A stretch of 64,000 nucleotides of DNA from Brevibacillus brevis. Lineage in GTDB: Bacteria > Bacillota > Bacilli > Brevibacillales > Brevibacillaceae. Below, piece by piece: positions 34,149 to 42,175 of this stretch; within the stretch, counting starts at the first letter, position 1; each line of letters starts with the position of its first letter. The translations under genes and the position numbers were made by a program. The DNA is taken from positions 6,163,501 through 6,227,500 of the forward strand of contig NZ_LR134338.1 in NCBI RefSeq assembly GCF_900637055.1. Direction: 5' to 3'. The notes under the pieces are model-generated. The model ran no database searches and had not been told where the DNA came from. It saw only the letters and a program-made list of their open reading frames with translations.

Positions 34149-34877
34149 TTACCGTTGTGTCAGTGTCTTTATCTGTGAGCTTTGGTCTTGCTTGCATTCT
34201 GTACTGTATTCGACCAAGTCAATTTCGCAGTCGGGACCAATCTCGATCTTGTTGCCGCGAACGACCTTGGCCTTTGTGTTTTCCAGATAGATTTCGTCTC
34301 CTTCAATCGTCTCTACAGACAAGGTATTGTTGAGAAAATGCTTCAACAACTTGCCCAAAGTGCTATTGCCTGTTCGGCGCACCTCGATGTACTCTCCGCC
34401 AATTTCTTTTGCCTCACAGCTGCCATGCAGAAGTACCTCGATTCGCCCTGCATTCAGCAGCCCTCCGATACTAAACGCACCGTTTGCCCGGAACACTTCG
34501 GCTTCACAATCCCCTGCGGTTTTCAATGATCCGTGAACCTTAACATCCTCTCCTGCCATATTGCCCTGTACTTTGACATTGCCACCGACTTTTAGACTCG
34601 TAAAATTCAAATCGTCCCCAACATCAAGCTGTCCGTATACAGATAACGTATCCATTTTCACTTTGCCTTTAATCGACGCGTTGCCTTCTACTCTTGCCGA
34701 AGAGCCAGTAAGATCTCCCGTGATACTGACATGTCCCGCACAATGAAGCGACTCGCACTCTACGTCGCCATTAATCTTGCCGTAACCCTGCACATCTACT
34801 TTGTTGTATACGCCACCCGTAGCATTCACTGCCCCATGAAAGATCAAATCTAGCTTGTTCTTATTCTCGTTCTGCAT
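34149..34877 (-). CDS. bactofilin-type polymer-forming protein (YhbE/YhbF-like)
   Basis: 242 residues from ATG 34877, after GTAGGGGGAGACC. The whole middle is a right-handed beta-helix repeat pattern (YNKVDVQGYGKINGDVECESLHCAGHVSITGDL, then LTGSSARVEGNASIKGKVKM and similar turns). Bactofilins polymerise without nucleotide and act as cytoskeletal or morphogenetic scaffolds. In Bacillus the comparable yhbE/yhbF genes neighbour yhbD, as here (14 bases apart, same operon). The C-terminal quarter (STLGKLLKHFLNNTLSVETIEGDEIYLE) resembles the longer Bacillus members. Unlike those, only one bactofilin copy is present. Confidence 0.82.
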   Translation of the reverse strand: MQNENKNKLDLIFHGAVNATGGVYNKVDVQGYGKINGDVECESLHCAGHVSITGDLTGSSARVEGNASIKGKVKMDTLSVYGQLDVGDDLNFTSLKVGGNVKVQGNMAGEDVKVHGSLKTAGDCEAEVFRANGAFSIGGLLNAGRIEVLLHGSCEAKEIGGEYIEVRRTGNSTLGKLLKHFLNNTLSVETIEGDEIYLENTKAKVVRGNKIEIGPDCEIDLVEYSTECKQDQSSQIKTLTQR

Positions 34878-34891
34878 GGTATGGTCTCCCC

Positions 34892-35515
34892 CTACAAATA
34901 TTTTCCTTTTAATTCCTCGATGCAATTGGCTAGATCGAGCCGTTTCACTACCTTTACACCGCTATCAAAATACATTTCGGTAGAGCCAGACACCAACACG
35001 AACGTGGAAATCCCCATCTTGCGCATAAAGATCAGCTCGCAAGGCTTCCCTTCGAATTTGGGATAGTGGCTAGCCATTACCTGCAGCAATCCGCCGCCTT
35101 CATCTACACTTAAGTCTCCTGCCGCCAAAAGCTTTTCCAACACATAGGCGTATAGTGCCTGCTGGAAGGTAAAGGTCCGTAAGCTCCCGAGAAAAACGTT
35201 AAACACTTCTAGAGAAGTAGTCGAAACAATGTTTCGTGCCAATAATTCATCTGCGGTCAACGACGTTCCACTCATACTTGGTGAAAACATGTCCGCCAAT
35301 TCATCCAGCGACAGGTCGTCTTTCATGTTCAGGATCTTGTCGATTCGAGCCAAAATCTGTTCACGTGGGAAAAAGGTTTCTTGCCCTGTAAAAGTTGCTC
35401 GGCGAATGAACCACTCCTCTGGAATCAAGTTTTTTCGTTTCCAACGGTACAATTGTCCGTACGAAATGCCTGTTAGCTCCAGTAGGTCCTTCTTCGAGAT
35501 TACATTTGTGTCCAA
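34892..35515 (-). CDS. yhbD: YhbD family DNA-binding protein (DUF4004)
   Basis: 207 residues from a TTG at 35515, eight bases after GGAGG; the longer frame to 35536 starts before that site. The N-terminus has a MerR-like helix-turn-helix: VISKKDLLELTGISYGQLYRWKRKNLIPEEWFIRR, followed by FFPREQILARIDKILNMKDDLSLDELADMFSP. The C-terminal part is unfamiliar. It is probably a transcription factor for its own operon with the bactofilin gene; the inverted repeat at 35538-35555, just upstream of the start, is a candidate target. Confidence 0.82.
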   Translation of the reverse strand: MDTNVISKKDLLELTGISYGQLYRWKRKNLIPEEWFIRRATFTGQETFFPREQILARIDKILNMKDDLSLDELADMFSPSMSGTSLTADELLARNIVSTTSLEVFNVFLGSLRTFTFQQALYAYVLEKLLAAGDLSVDEGGGLLQVMASHYPKFEGKPCELIFMRKMGISTFVLVSGSTEMYFDSGVKVVKRLDLANCIEELKGKYL

Positions 35516-35537
35516 GTGAAGCACCTCCAAAAACAAT

Positions 35538-35555
35538 GTAACATAACACTGTTAC
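35538..35555. promoter_or_regulatory. inverted repeat upstream of yhbD
   Basis: GTAACATAACACTGTTAC has perfect 6-base half-sites and lies 23 bases before the TTG start. The direct overlap with the expected promoter-to-start region suggests autoregulation by YhbD. Confidence 0.55.
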
Positions 35556-35654
35556 GTTATTCAACTACGGACTGTTTGATACTCTGATTATTGTCACAAA
35601 ATCCGATCAGCTGGATCAAATAAGTGATTTGAATGCAGAAAGGAAGAATGACAC

Positions 35655-36668
35655 ATGAAAAAACAAACACTAGCAGTAACAAGTATGATTGCCTTGCTGT
35701 TGTCCGTAGCATCTCCTTTTACAAACACACAAGCACCAGCATACGCAGCTGGTCAGGCGCCAGCCGTAAAGCCAGAAATGAAGACCCTCGCACAACTAGA
35801 CAAAAATGTCGTAGAAGCGGCCAAACAAGCAATGCAAAAACAGGCTGGCGGCGTGCCGATCGAACTGTACGAGATTAAGGGAGAAACGGCAGATTGCTGG
35901 GTGATTGCGGCCAAAAACAACAGAGGTGAGGTGCTCGTTACCAAGCAGGAGGGAAAGGTTGTATCTGTAAACGTAAAATTAAAACTTAGCGAAGTGGCAG
36001 CTGATTTGCAAAATACTGTTACGAGCACGTTAAAAGGAATGGATAATCAGCATGCCTTTACGATTGATTGGGTAGAACGGATCAACTGGGAAAAACAAAA
36101 CATTTGGCTGTTCAAAGGGCAACATGCATCGGTCAGCATTGACGCTGCCACCGGGAAGGTCAATTCTGCGAAATTGCATTATACAAACGAGCAAATAAAC
36201 CCCGAAGTGATCGATACAGCGCAAAAGGCGCTGAAGTCTCTTTCCAACGGTAAAGCATCGGCGCTGCTCCCTGAGGTAACACTGGTGAAAGAATCGAAAG
36301 AACGCTTGGATCAAGTATGGGATTTCATGGATACCGAAGGGAAATACAGTATCGTCATAGGGGCGAAAACAGGGAAAGTGGTGGCAGCGACCCTGATCAG
36401 CGAGTTCATAAATGAGAACTATACAGCGGACGAAGATATTCCCAAGGTGTTCGCCAAACCATTCTTTACAAAAGAAAAGGCGATTGCTGCTGCCAACCCG
36501 ATAATGAAAAAGGTCTTCAACCTTGATCTAACCGGATACAATGTTTCGTCCAAATATAACGTTTACACGTTTACGAAAAAGGGGAAACCGACTATTACGG
36601 CATCGATCAACAAAAAAGGAATCTTCTATGATTTCGCCGTTACGCCGGAAAATGGCTTGATTAACTAG
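35655..36668 (+). CDS. secreted protein with PepSY/YcdB-like repeats
   Basis: 337 residues, with AGAAAGGAAG before the ATG. A signal peptide (LAVTSMIALLLSVASPFTNTQAPAYA) is followed by three segments that each end in a short beta motif on the theme of 'dAaTGKVnsakl': KQEGKVVSVNVKL, IDAATGKVNSAKL and IGAKTGKVVAATL. These resemble PepSY/YcdB domains often seen in secreted Bacillales proteins that inhibit proteases or bind the wall. No anchor is visible. It has its own terminator and shares the upstream region divergently with yhbD. Confidence 0.75.
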   Translation: MKKQTLAVTSMIALLLSVASPFTNTQAPAYAAGQAPAVKPEMKTLAQLDKNVVEAAKQAMQKQAGGVPIELYEIKGETADCWVIAAKNNRGEVLVTKQEGKVVSVNVKLKLSEVAADLQNTVTSTLKGMDNQHAFTIDWVERINWEKQNIWLFKGQHASVSIDAATGKVNSAKLHYTNEQINPEVIDTAQKALKSLSNGKASALLPEVTLVKESKERLDQVWDFMDTEGKYSIVIGAKTGKVVAATLISEFINENYTADEDIPKVFAKPFFTKEKAIAAANPIMKKVFNLDLTGYNVSSKYNVYTFTKKGKPTITASINKKGIFYDFAVTPENGLIN

Positions 36669-36719
36669 CGAAACTGGACGCTGGCCGGACACAATCTCCC
36701 TTTATTAAATACACAAATA

Positions 36720-36742
36720 AAACCACCTATTATAGGTGGTTT
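36720..36742. terminator. terminator after the secreted protein gene
   Basis: AAACCACCTA and TAGGTGGTTT with a 3-base loop sit between converging genes, with A-rich and T-containing flanks. It may serve both strands. Confidence 0.85.
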
Positions 36743-36759
36743 CAGCTTGTTGCCCGTTC

Positions 36760-37692
36760 TTATGTAAACTCCGCTTGCATCAAGCGTTTCATATCAGATG
36801 GTACCGGTGCCTCGACTACAATCTCTTTTTCGAGAAGCGGATGCAAAAAGGACAGCTTCGAAGCATGCAGAGCCTGTCGGCGTAACAAACCTCTCGCTCC
36901 CCCGTACATCGTATCGCCAGCAAGCGAGTGTCCAATGTGGGCGAAGTGAACGCGAATCTGATGGGTACGACCCGTTTCCAGCCAGACCCGCGCGAGCGTC
37001 ATTCCCTCAGAGGTCTGTTGTACCTCGTAATGCGTGATGGCAGGATCGCCACTCTCCACGACACGGCGCTTCGTAGGATGACGCACATCCCGGCCGATTG
37101 GCGCATTAATCGTTCCAGCTTCCTCTGACAGCACGCCACTGACAACCGCAAGATACTCGCGATGAATACCTCCTTCGCGCAACAGCCTGTCAGCCAATTG
37201 ATGACCATAGCTGCTTTTGGCTACGAGAATCGCTCCTGATGTATCTTTATCTAGCCGATGCACAGGATGTACGCTCGTCTGCTCACCCCGTGCCGCCAGT
37301 ACGGCAGCGAGTGCATGTACCAATGTGTCAGTCTCCTGTTTAATTGGATGCACCATCATGCCTGCTGGTTTGTTTGCAATCAAGAGATGATCGTCCTCGT
37401 ACAAAATGTCGATGGACGGCATTGGTGTGATTGGTCCCTCGGGCTTCGTATCATGCCGGGGCTGCCTAGGCGCTTGCTCTTGTCTCTCGATGACACGAAC
37501 AGCGATTGTATCTCCTGCTTTTACTTGTCTTTGGAGGAAGGGCTGCTTGCGATTGAGCAAAATCCCTTTGCTTCTCGTCAGCCGCTGCATCATACGCCCC
37601 GACACGTTGAGCTTTTGCCGGACGATTTGTTCCACGTTCATTCCCGTGTCTTGTTCACTGACGATGTATTCGATCCAATCTTTGCGGCTCAC
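36760..37692 (-). CDS. RluA-family pseudouridine synthase
   Basis: 310 residues from GTG 37692, behind GAGGGATTAGAC. An S4-like RNA-binding region (about 1-70, MNVEQIVRQKLNVSGRMMQRLTRSKGILLNRK) precedes the catalytic domain. Its HRLDKDTSGAILVAKS motif near 145 holds the catalytic Asp. KPAGMMVHP and GRTHQIRVHFAHIGHSLAGDTMYG complete the family set. It isomerises uridine in rRNA or tRNA; which site cannot be told from the sequence. Confidence 0.93.
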   Translation of the reverse strand: MSRKDWIEYIVSEQDTGMNVEQIVRQKLNVSGRMMQRLTRSKGILLNRKQPFLQRQVKAGDTIAVRVIERQEQAPRQPRHDTKPEGPITPMPSIDILYEDDHLLIANKPAGMMVHPIKQETDTLVHALAAVLAARGEQTSVHPVHRLDKDTSGAILVAKSSYGHQLADRLLREGGIHREYLAVVSGVLSEEAGTINAPIGRDVRHPTKRRVVESGDPAITHYEVQQTSEGMTLARVWLETGRTHQIRVHFAHIGHSLAGDTMYGGARGLLRRQALHASKLSFLHPLLEKEIVVEAPVPSDMKRLMQAEFT

Positions 37693-37767
37693 GTCTAATC
37701 CCTCTGTTCCATGCTTTTTTCTTATTGTAGCAAAAGGATGCCAGAGATGCTCGTCTGTCCAGCCCGA

Positions 37768-37938
37768 CTACCGGTACAGCCATATATCAACTAGCATCTG
37801 ATCAAATCCGGGTACCTCTTCCTTTTGTCCCATTTCAAGGAGCTGTGTGATGCAGCCTTCACAACCGCGATATTCCAAATCGATTCGACCCGATGTAAAA
37901 AAGGCATGTAAGCAGCTTTTTTGATTAAGCAGTTTCAC
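37768..37938 (-). CDS. small 56-residue protein with CxxC motif
   Basis: Too short for usual ORF cut-offs. It reads from GTG 37938 (MKLLNQKSCLHAFFTSG) to TAG 37770, with GAGGGGG seven bases before the start. Its central motif is EYRGCEGCITQLLEMGQ and it ends in FDQMLVDIWLYR. Three Cys, including a CxxC, could bind metal or act in redox. No family is recognised. An AT-rich promoter-like region upstream holds an inverted repeat (TATACTT at 37963-37969 with AAGTATA at 37981-37987) around a TATAAT-like -10. Confidence rests on the ribosome binding site and the sensible composition of the product. Confidence 0.6.
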   Translation of the reverse strand: MKLLNQKSCLHAFFTSGRIDLEYRGCEGCITQLLEMGQKEEVPGFDQMLVDIWLYR

Positions 37939-38080
37939 AAAAATTCCCCCTCGAGTTATTTTTATACTTTTTATTATATTAAGTATACATCCGGTTTTCG
38001 CACTTTACAAACATTTTTGTATAAAAAGTAAACAATACAAATGGTTGAATTCAGACGATGGTGGTCGGGGGAAGCCCTGC

Positions 38081-38141
38081 CACATGTCTTCCAGTCGCCT
38101 GTATCCTCTCTTCGTTCGGGCGGTCTCCTTCCAGACATGTG
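38081..38141. repeat. 61-base hairpin in the gene-free stretch 37939-38467
   Basis: CACATGTCT (38081-38089) and AGACATGTG (38133-38141) are perfectly complementary, with a GC-rich loop holding partly complementary AGTCGCC and GGCGGTC. No U-tract follows. The rest of this 529-base stretch holds the structured element at 38258-38398 and a terminator. A minus-strand open frame at 38051-38347 crosses both structures and is not credible as a gene. Confidence 0.55.
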
Positions 38142-38257
38142 ACAGTGCTTGCGTACAGCTTGTATCTACTCCGTGCTTTTAGAGCGGTTTGTTTGTTATT
38201 CAAAGAAGTTTTTATGATAAAAAACAGTACTTTCGAGAAGTAGGCAAAAGCTCCGTA

Positions 38258-38398
38258 GGAAGAAGCGCATTTCCAGTCAAGCGCCTCTGGAGCCCATCTT
38301 AGCTCCGGAATAAATCTCCCGCCATTTATTCCGGAGCGGGCAGTCAATCCCCCTTGCGGGGCGTAAGCCGAAGCGTAGACTGGAAATGCGCTTCTTCC
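38258..38398. repeat. structured intergenic element, copy A
   Basis: 141 bases bounded by a perfect 21-base inverted repeat (38258-38278 with 38378-38398). Inside are a second perfect stem, GCTCCGGAATAAAT with ATTTATTCCGGAGC (8-base loop), and the core CGGGCAGTCAATC (38337-38349) beside the hairpin CCCCTTGCGGGG. Copy D at 63333-63531 shares about nine-tenths of the aligned bases. Copies B and C share the core and plan but not the arms. It lies beyond the terminator of the aminopeptidase gene. Confidence 0.88.
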
Positions 38399-38429
38399 CT
38401 CACCGAAAGCTACGTTAAAAAACGAAAAA

Positions 38430-38454
38430 AGCCACCACGCTAAGCATGATGGCT
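38430..38454 (-). terminator. intrinsic terminator of the M29 aminopeptidase gene
   Basis: AGCCACCA and TGATGGCT pair with one mismatch around a short loop, 14 bases after the stop. The plus-strand AAAAAACGAAAAAA supplies a strong U-tract on the minus strand. Confidence 0.8.
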
Positions 38455-38467
38455 CTGTTGTACCAAC

Positions 38468-39580
38468 TTACCCTTTTAAGTTTTCCGGATTGAGTCCTTG
38501 CAGCTCTGGCAAAACGAACAAACCGTCTTTGCGAATCAGCACATCATCAAACCAGATTTCGCCGCCGCCGTACTCTGGACGCTGGATGTTTACCATATCC
38601 CAGTGAATTTGGCTGCGGTTACCGTTATCTGCGGTGTCGTATGCACGTCCTGGAGTGAAGTGGAAGCTGCCTGCAATTTTTTCATCGAACAAGATATCAT
38701 TCATTGGATGCAGGATGTATGGATGCACGCCGATTGCGAATTCCCCGATGTAGCGTGCTCCTTCGTCTGTATCGAAAATTTGGTTAAGTCGATCTGTGTT
38801 GTTAGAAGTCGCCTCAACGATTTTTCCGTCTACAAACTTCAGACACACATTTTCGAATTTCGTGCCCATGTAGCTTGTTGCGGTGTTGTACGTAATGGTT
38901 CCATTCACAGAGTCACGTACAGGAGCTGTAAAAATCTCGCCGTCTGGAATATTGCGCAGTCCGGAGCAGATGACGCTAGGGATATCCTTGATCGAGAATT
39001 GAAGATCCGTTCCCGGTCCGACCAGACGCACTTTGTCCGTGCGATTCATCAATTGCTGCAAAGGCAAAAAGGCTTCGTGCATCTTTTTATAGTCAACGGA
39101 ACATACGTCAAAATAAAAATCTTCAAAAGCAACGGTAGACATGTTGGCATTTTGCGCCAAAGCGGTGGTCGGGTAGTTGAGCAGTGTCCAGCGTACATTG
39201 TTGGTCAGGTAATCATGCAATTCTTGCATCACACTCTGATGCGCACGACGACGCTCTACCGGAACATCGGCCATCTCGCTGTCATTGGATGGACCATTGA
39301 TGACGATATAGGTATCCAAATCTTTGTACATTGGCTCTTCCCATTTCGCCAAATGAGTCGCACGCTCTGCACTTGCACCGAGCATCAGCTCACGTTGGAT
39401 AGACGGGTCAATAATCCGTACAAACGGATAGGCTCCCAAGTCGTACGCCTGCTTAACCAATTCTTTCGCCAAAGCGTGACCCTCGCCACGAACTTCAATC
39501 AACAAGCTTTCCTTTTCTTTCAGGCGTACAGAATGGCTCAGCAAATTTGTAGCCAACTTAACGATGCGTGCATCCCGCAT
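38468..39580 (-). CDS. ampS: M29-family metallo-aminopeptidase (AmpS-like)
   Basis: 370 residues, with TGGGGGATATC before the ATG. The dinuclear metal-binding residues of the AmpS/PepS family lie in DGEIFTAP (near 240), YIGEFAIGVHPY (near 305) and NRSQIHWDMVN (near 340), and the C-terminal EYGGGEIWFDDVLIRKDG is also typical. It removes N-terminal residues from peptides in the cytoplasm. It is a single gene with its own terminator. Confidence 0.92.
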   Translation of the reverse strand: MRDARIVKLATNLLSHSVRLKEKESLLIEVRGEGHALAKELVKQAYDLGAYPFVRIIDPSIQRELMLGASAERATHLAKWEEPMYKDLDTYIVINGPSNDSEMADVPVERRRAHQSVMQELHDYLTNNVRWTLLNYPTTALAQNANMSTVAFEDFYFDVCSVDYKKMHEAFLPLQQLMNRTDKVRLVGPGTDLQFSIKDIPSVICSGLRNIPDGEIFTAPVRDSVNGTITYNTATSYMGTKFENVCLKFVDGKIVEATSNNTDRLNQIFDTDEGARYIGEFAIGVHPYILHPMNDILFDEKIAGSFHFTPGRAYDTADNGNRSQIHWDMVNIQRPEYGGGEIWFDDVLIRKDGLFVLPELQGLNPENLKG

Positions 39581-39700
39581 GCGATATCCCCCACATTTCT
39601 AGCATGATTTGGTTGTTGTAAAAAATATTTTACCGAATGAAAGCACCTTTTTCAATTATCGATGTTCTTGGTACTATTCGAAAGAAACTAAAAAATTATC

Positions 39701-39730
39701 TTGCATAAATTCAACTCTTTCGAGTATTCT
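39701..39730 (+). promoter_or_regulatory. promoter of the drug-transporter leader
   Basis: TTGCAT (39701-39706) and TATTCT (39725-39730) with an 18-base spacer, about 50 bases before the small leader ORF. It implies an untranslated leader of roughly 400 bases. Confidence 0.6.
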
Positions 39731-39783
39731 AATCAACAAGAGTTTACCTATGTAAAAAATTTGAAAGACGGGAGTGCTGAGTT

Positions 39784-39813
39784 CATGGTGTTTTCTGTAG
39801 TTATCTTCGCTTA
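39784..39813 (+). CDS. 9-residue leader peptide MVFSVVIFA
   Basis: ATG to TAG, preceded by GGGAG at ten bases. The peptide MVFSVVIFA is hydrophobic and resembles the stalling motifs of macrolide-sensing leaders (IFVI in ErmC, IAVV in ErmA). The stop codon is part of the left arm of the first leader hairpin, so a ribosome stalled on the last codons would block that hairpin. The coupling to the downstream terminator is inferred. Confidence 0.65.
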
Positions 39814-40032
39814 GGTAGGGCCTCTCTTAAGGGGCACTGCCTCTTACAACCCTATCCAAAGCTAGAAGCTGCAGGATGCCTGAACCGCTTCCGTCTTTTT
39901 CCCGATATGAATTGCGGGCCATGTTCTCGGGTGAACAGTCGGTTTACTGTACCTAAAACCATAGGTAGGTAACCGTCTCTCTTTTGTACTCCGTTGAACT
40001 GGTTATTTCCCGCCACCCTTGTATCGTTTGAT

Positions 40033-40082
40033 AAAGCGCAAGCGGAAGAGCAGTGTCTCTACCCCGTTTGCGCTTTTTTACG
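40033..40082 (+). terminator. intrinsic terminator in the transporter leader (attenuator)
   Basis: AAAGCGCAAGCGG and CCGTTTGCGCTTT pair over 13 bases with one G-U, followed by a T-run. It stands 67 bases before the transporter ATG, so it would block expression unless antiterminated. Confidence 0.88.
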
Positions 40083-40148
40083 TGGAATTTTTCCAAGAAG
40101 AGAATCGAGGTCAAGGCTCCTGCCGAAATGAATGGAGGAATTCGTGTC

Positions 40149-41396
40149 ATGATTTGGCGTTCGTGGGATCTTAATTTGAAGGTACGTCTCTTTGGTGAAT
40201 TGATTACGCACACCTTCTTTTGGATGTACTTTCCGTTTATGGCGATTTATTTTAGTGATACGTTTGGGAAGGATGTAGCGGGTCTTCTGTTGATGGTGCC
40301 GCCGCTACTCGGGATGCTGTCCAATCTGTTTGGCGGATATTTGGCTGACCGGGTAGGGCGCAGGTTTACCATGCTGCTCTCGCTCTGTACTTCGACGGTG
40401 ATGTTCGCGCTGTTTGCGTTCTCTCCGTCTCCTTGGATCGACTACATTGCCTTCATCGGGATCGGGATCGCTGGGGCTCTCTACTGGCCTGCCAGCTCCG
40501 CCATGGTGGCTGATTTGACCACAGAAGAGGATCGAAGAATTGTCTTTGCCACCTTTTACACAGCGATGAACATCGGGGTGGTTGCAGGTCCTGTATTGGG
40601 CTCTGTCTTTTTTGTTCATTATCGCCCGCAGCTGTTGATGTTCTGTACCATCGTTGAGTTGCTTTTTGCGATCACTGTCTTTTTCCTGATCAAAGAAACG
40701 CTGCCTGAACACGTCCGTCAGGAGAAGGCAAAGGAGCGTTTTTCCCTGACTCAGCAATTCAAGAGTTACGCCATTATTTTCCGAGACAAAGCATTTGCCC
40801 TGTACATTGGCGCAGGGATTTTGATCGCCATTGGATTCATGCAGTTGGATATTTACATGGCGTTGTATGTCAAAGAGCATGTTATGCAGCAACCATTATT
40901 CTCCTGGGGCAATTGGACTTATTCTGTCGGGGGAACCAGCGCATTTGGCTGGCTCATGGCCTTAAATGGTTTTTTGGTTGTTCTGTTTACACTACCGGTC
41001 ACACGTTGGTTTGAAAACTGGAGCGATCGCAACAGCCTCGTCATCTCCTCCATCTTATTTGGTCTTGGTCTGTTCTTGATGGCCTTTACGACGAATATTT
41101 GGCTCCTGTTCGGCTGTATGGCGATTTTGACATTCGGCGAGCTGATGCGCACGCCAGTGGCCCAGAGCTTCATCAGTAAATACTCGCCCGAGGATGCACG
41201 CGGTCAGTACATGGGAGCTTCTTCACTCCAGTTCTCGATTGGTCGCTTCATCGCTCCCCTGACGATCGGTCTATCCCAATGGCTCGCTCCTGTTGGTGTA
41301 TTCGGTGTCATCCTGGGCTTAACCTTAGTCAGTGCTTATTTGTATATCATCTTGTTCCGGATGATTGGTGCCAAAGAAGTTAGCAAAAGTAGCTAG
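40149..41396 (+). CDS. MFS drug:H+ antiporter-type transporter under attenuation control
   Basis: 415 residues from ATG 40149, ten bases after GGAGG; a longer frame from 40053 begins inside the terminator and is not used. Twelve hydrophobic segments are seen, with the family motif GGYLADRVGRRFTMLLSL between helices 2 and 3 and a long middle loop (KETLPEHVRQEKAKERFSLTQQF). The fold is that of multidrug MFS exporters. The leader with its small peptide and terminator suggests induction by a ribosome-targeting antibiotic, which would also be the probable substrate class. Confidence 0.88.
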   Translation: MIWRSWDLNLKVRLFGELITHTFFWMYFPFMAIYFSDTFGKDVAGLLLMVPPLLGMLSNLFGGYLADRVGRRFTMLLSLCTSTVMFALFAFSPSPWIDYIAFIGIGIAGALYWPASSAMVADLTTEEDRRIVFATFYTAMNIGVVAGPVLGSVFFVHYRPQLLMFCTIVELLFAITVFFLIKETLPEHVRQEKAKERFSLTQQFKSYAIIFRDKAFALYIGAGILIAIGFMQLDIYMALYVKEHVMQQPLFSWGNWTYSVGGTSAFGWLMALNGFLVVLFTLPVTRWFENWSDRNSLVISSILFGLGLFLMAFTTNIWLLFGCMAILTFGELMRTPVAQSFISKYSPEDARGQYMGASSLQFSIGRFIAPLTIGLSQWLAPVGVFGVILGLTLVSAYLYIILFRMIGAKEVSKSS

Positions 41397-41475
41397 AGAA
41401 AAGCATGTCCGTTCTACCAAATCCCCTCCTCTCATATAAATAGGTCATAGATAGCTTGACCAGGAGGGGATCGTC

Positions 41476-42123
41476 ATGAACCAGCCGAATGCCTTTGCTA
41501 CCTTTAAAGAACACCGAGGAGTCGTCTATCGAACTTCTACTTATCTTCAATGGGGACCGAATTCAGAGGGCCATCGTTCTCTTGGGAGCTGTCTCTTACT
41601 GAACCCTGGTAGTGCCAAGCTTTTTCGTGAAAGACCTGCATCCGACCATAGTACCATGGGTCAAACCACACTCGATCCCACCATGCGACAATTGATCCGG
41701 CTGGTGGAAGCGATCTACGGAAAACGGGCATTGGCAGGCAGATTTCATATTTACAACCTGTTTTCCGTACAAAATGCTGCTGCCGTGAGTGCCATTTCCC
41801 ATTTCGAGCAACTCATTCATGAAAAAGAGACGACGCTCGAGGCTCAGCTCGTGTCTACGCAGGAACTGCAAAAGCATCCGTGGCTCCTGCTCGGTTGGGG
41901 GCTTTCCCGCCACCATTCGTGGCAGCATTTTCCTTCGCTCAAGAAACTGTGGAAACAACGGATCGCAGCAGCAGGAGTACCGACTTTTGGCAAGCCATGT
42001 CCCAAGAGAATCGATTACTACCATCCTAGTCCCCCTCTACATGCGGCGAAAGAAATGATCCTGGAGGAACTGGTGGAGATCTATCGGAAAACGATTGGGC
42101 AAAAGCCTGCCCATCCGCTTTAG
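41476..42123 (+). CDS. DUF1643-like protein
   Basis: 215 residues, with AGGAGGGGATCGTC before the ATG. Motifs LLLNPGSAK (near 40), LDPTMRQLIRLVE (near 68) and FHIYNLFSVQNA (near 90) follow the NPS-A / DPT-R / NLF pattern of DUF1643, a family of unknown function. The C-terminal half has DYYHPSPPLHAAKEMI. It lies 79 bases after the MFS gene, probably a separate unit, and ends at a strong terminator. Confidence 0.65.
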   Translation: MNQPNAFATFKEHRGVVYRTSTYLQWGPNSEGHRSLGSCLLLNPGSAKLFRERPASDHSTMGQTTLDPTMRQLIRLVEAIYGKRALAGRFHIYNLFSVQNAAAVSAISHFEQLIHEKETTLEAQLVSTQELQKHPWLLLGWGLSRHHSWQHFPSLKKLWKQRIAAAGVPTFGKPCPKRIDYYHPSPPLHAAKEMILEELVEIYRKTIGQKPAHPL

Positions 42124-42126
42124 AAA

Positions 42127-42168
42127 AAAAGAGTCTGTCTCCCCGCAAACCGGGAAACAGACTCTTTT
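42127..42168. terminator. bidirectional terminator between the DUF1643-like gene and the SLH gene
   Basis: AAAAGAGTCTGT and ACAGACTCTTTT form a 12-bp stem with an A-tract before and a T-tract after, between convergent genes. Confidence 0.9.
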
Positions 42169-42175
42169 CCATTCA

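Larger units (their letters stand above)
39737..40148 (+). promoter_or_regulatory. attenuation leader of the MFS transporter gene
   Basis: A gene-free ~410-base leader between promoter and transporter. In order it holds: the 9-codon leader ORF (39784-39813); a hairpin whose left arm GGTAGGG overlaps the leader stop codon and pairs with CCCTATCC at 39850-39857, enclosing a smaller GCCTC/GGGGC hairpin; a third stem near 39932-39975 (GGTT..TACCTA with TAGGTA..TAACC); and an intrinsic terminator at 40033-40082. This is the arrangement of antibiotic-induced ribosome-stalling attenuators. I see no T-box consensus or known riboswitch core. Confidence 0.72.

Noticed and set aside
38051..38347. 98-codon minus-strand frame in the gap before the aminopeptidase
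   Set aside because: It runs through a hairpin and half of structured element A, and the product looks random with no ribosome binding site.
38498..39607. 369-codon open frame opposite the aminopeptidase
   Set aside because: Shadow of the M29 gene; no start signal and no recognisable domain.
39737..40148. T-box or known riboswitch in the transporter leader
   Set aside because: There is no T-box consensus or known aptamer core; a small ORF overlapping the first hairpin and an intrinsic terminator fit peptide-mediated attenuation better.
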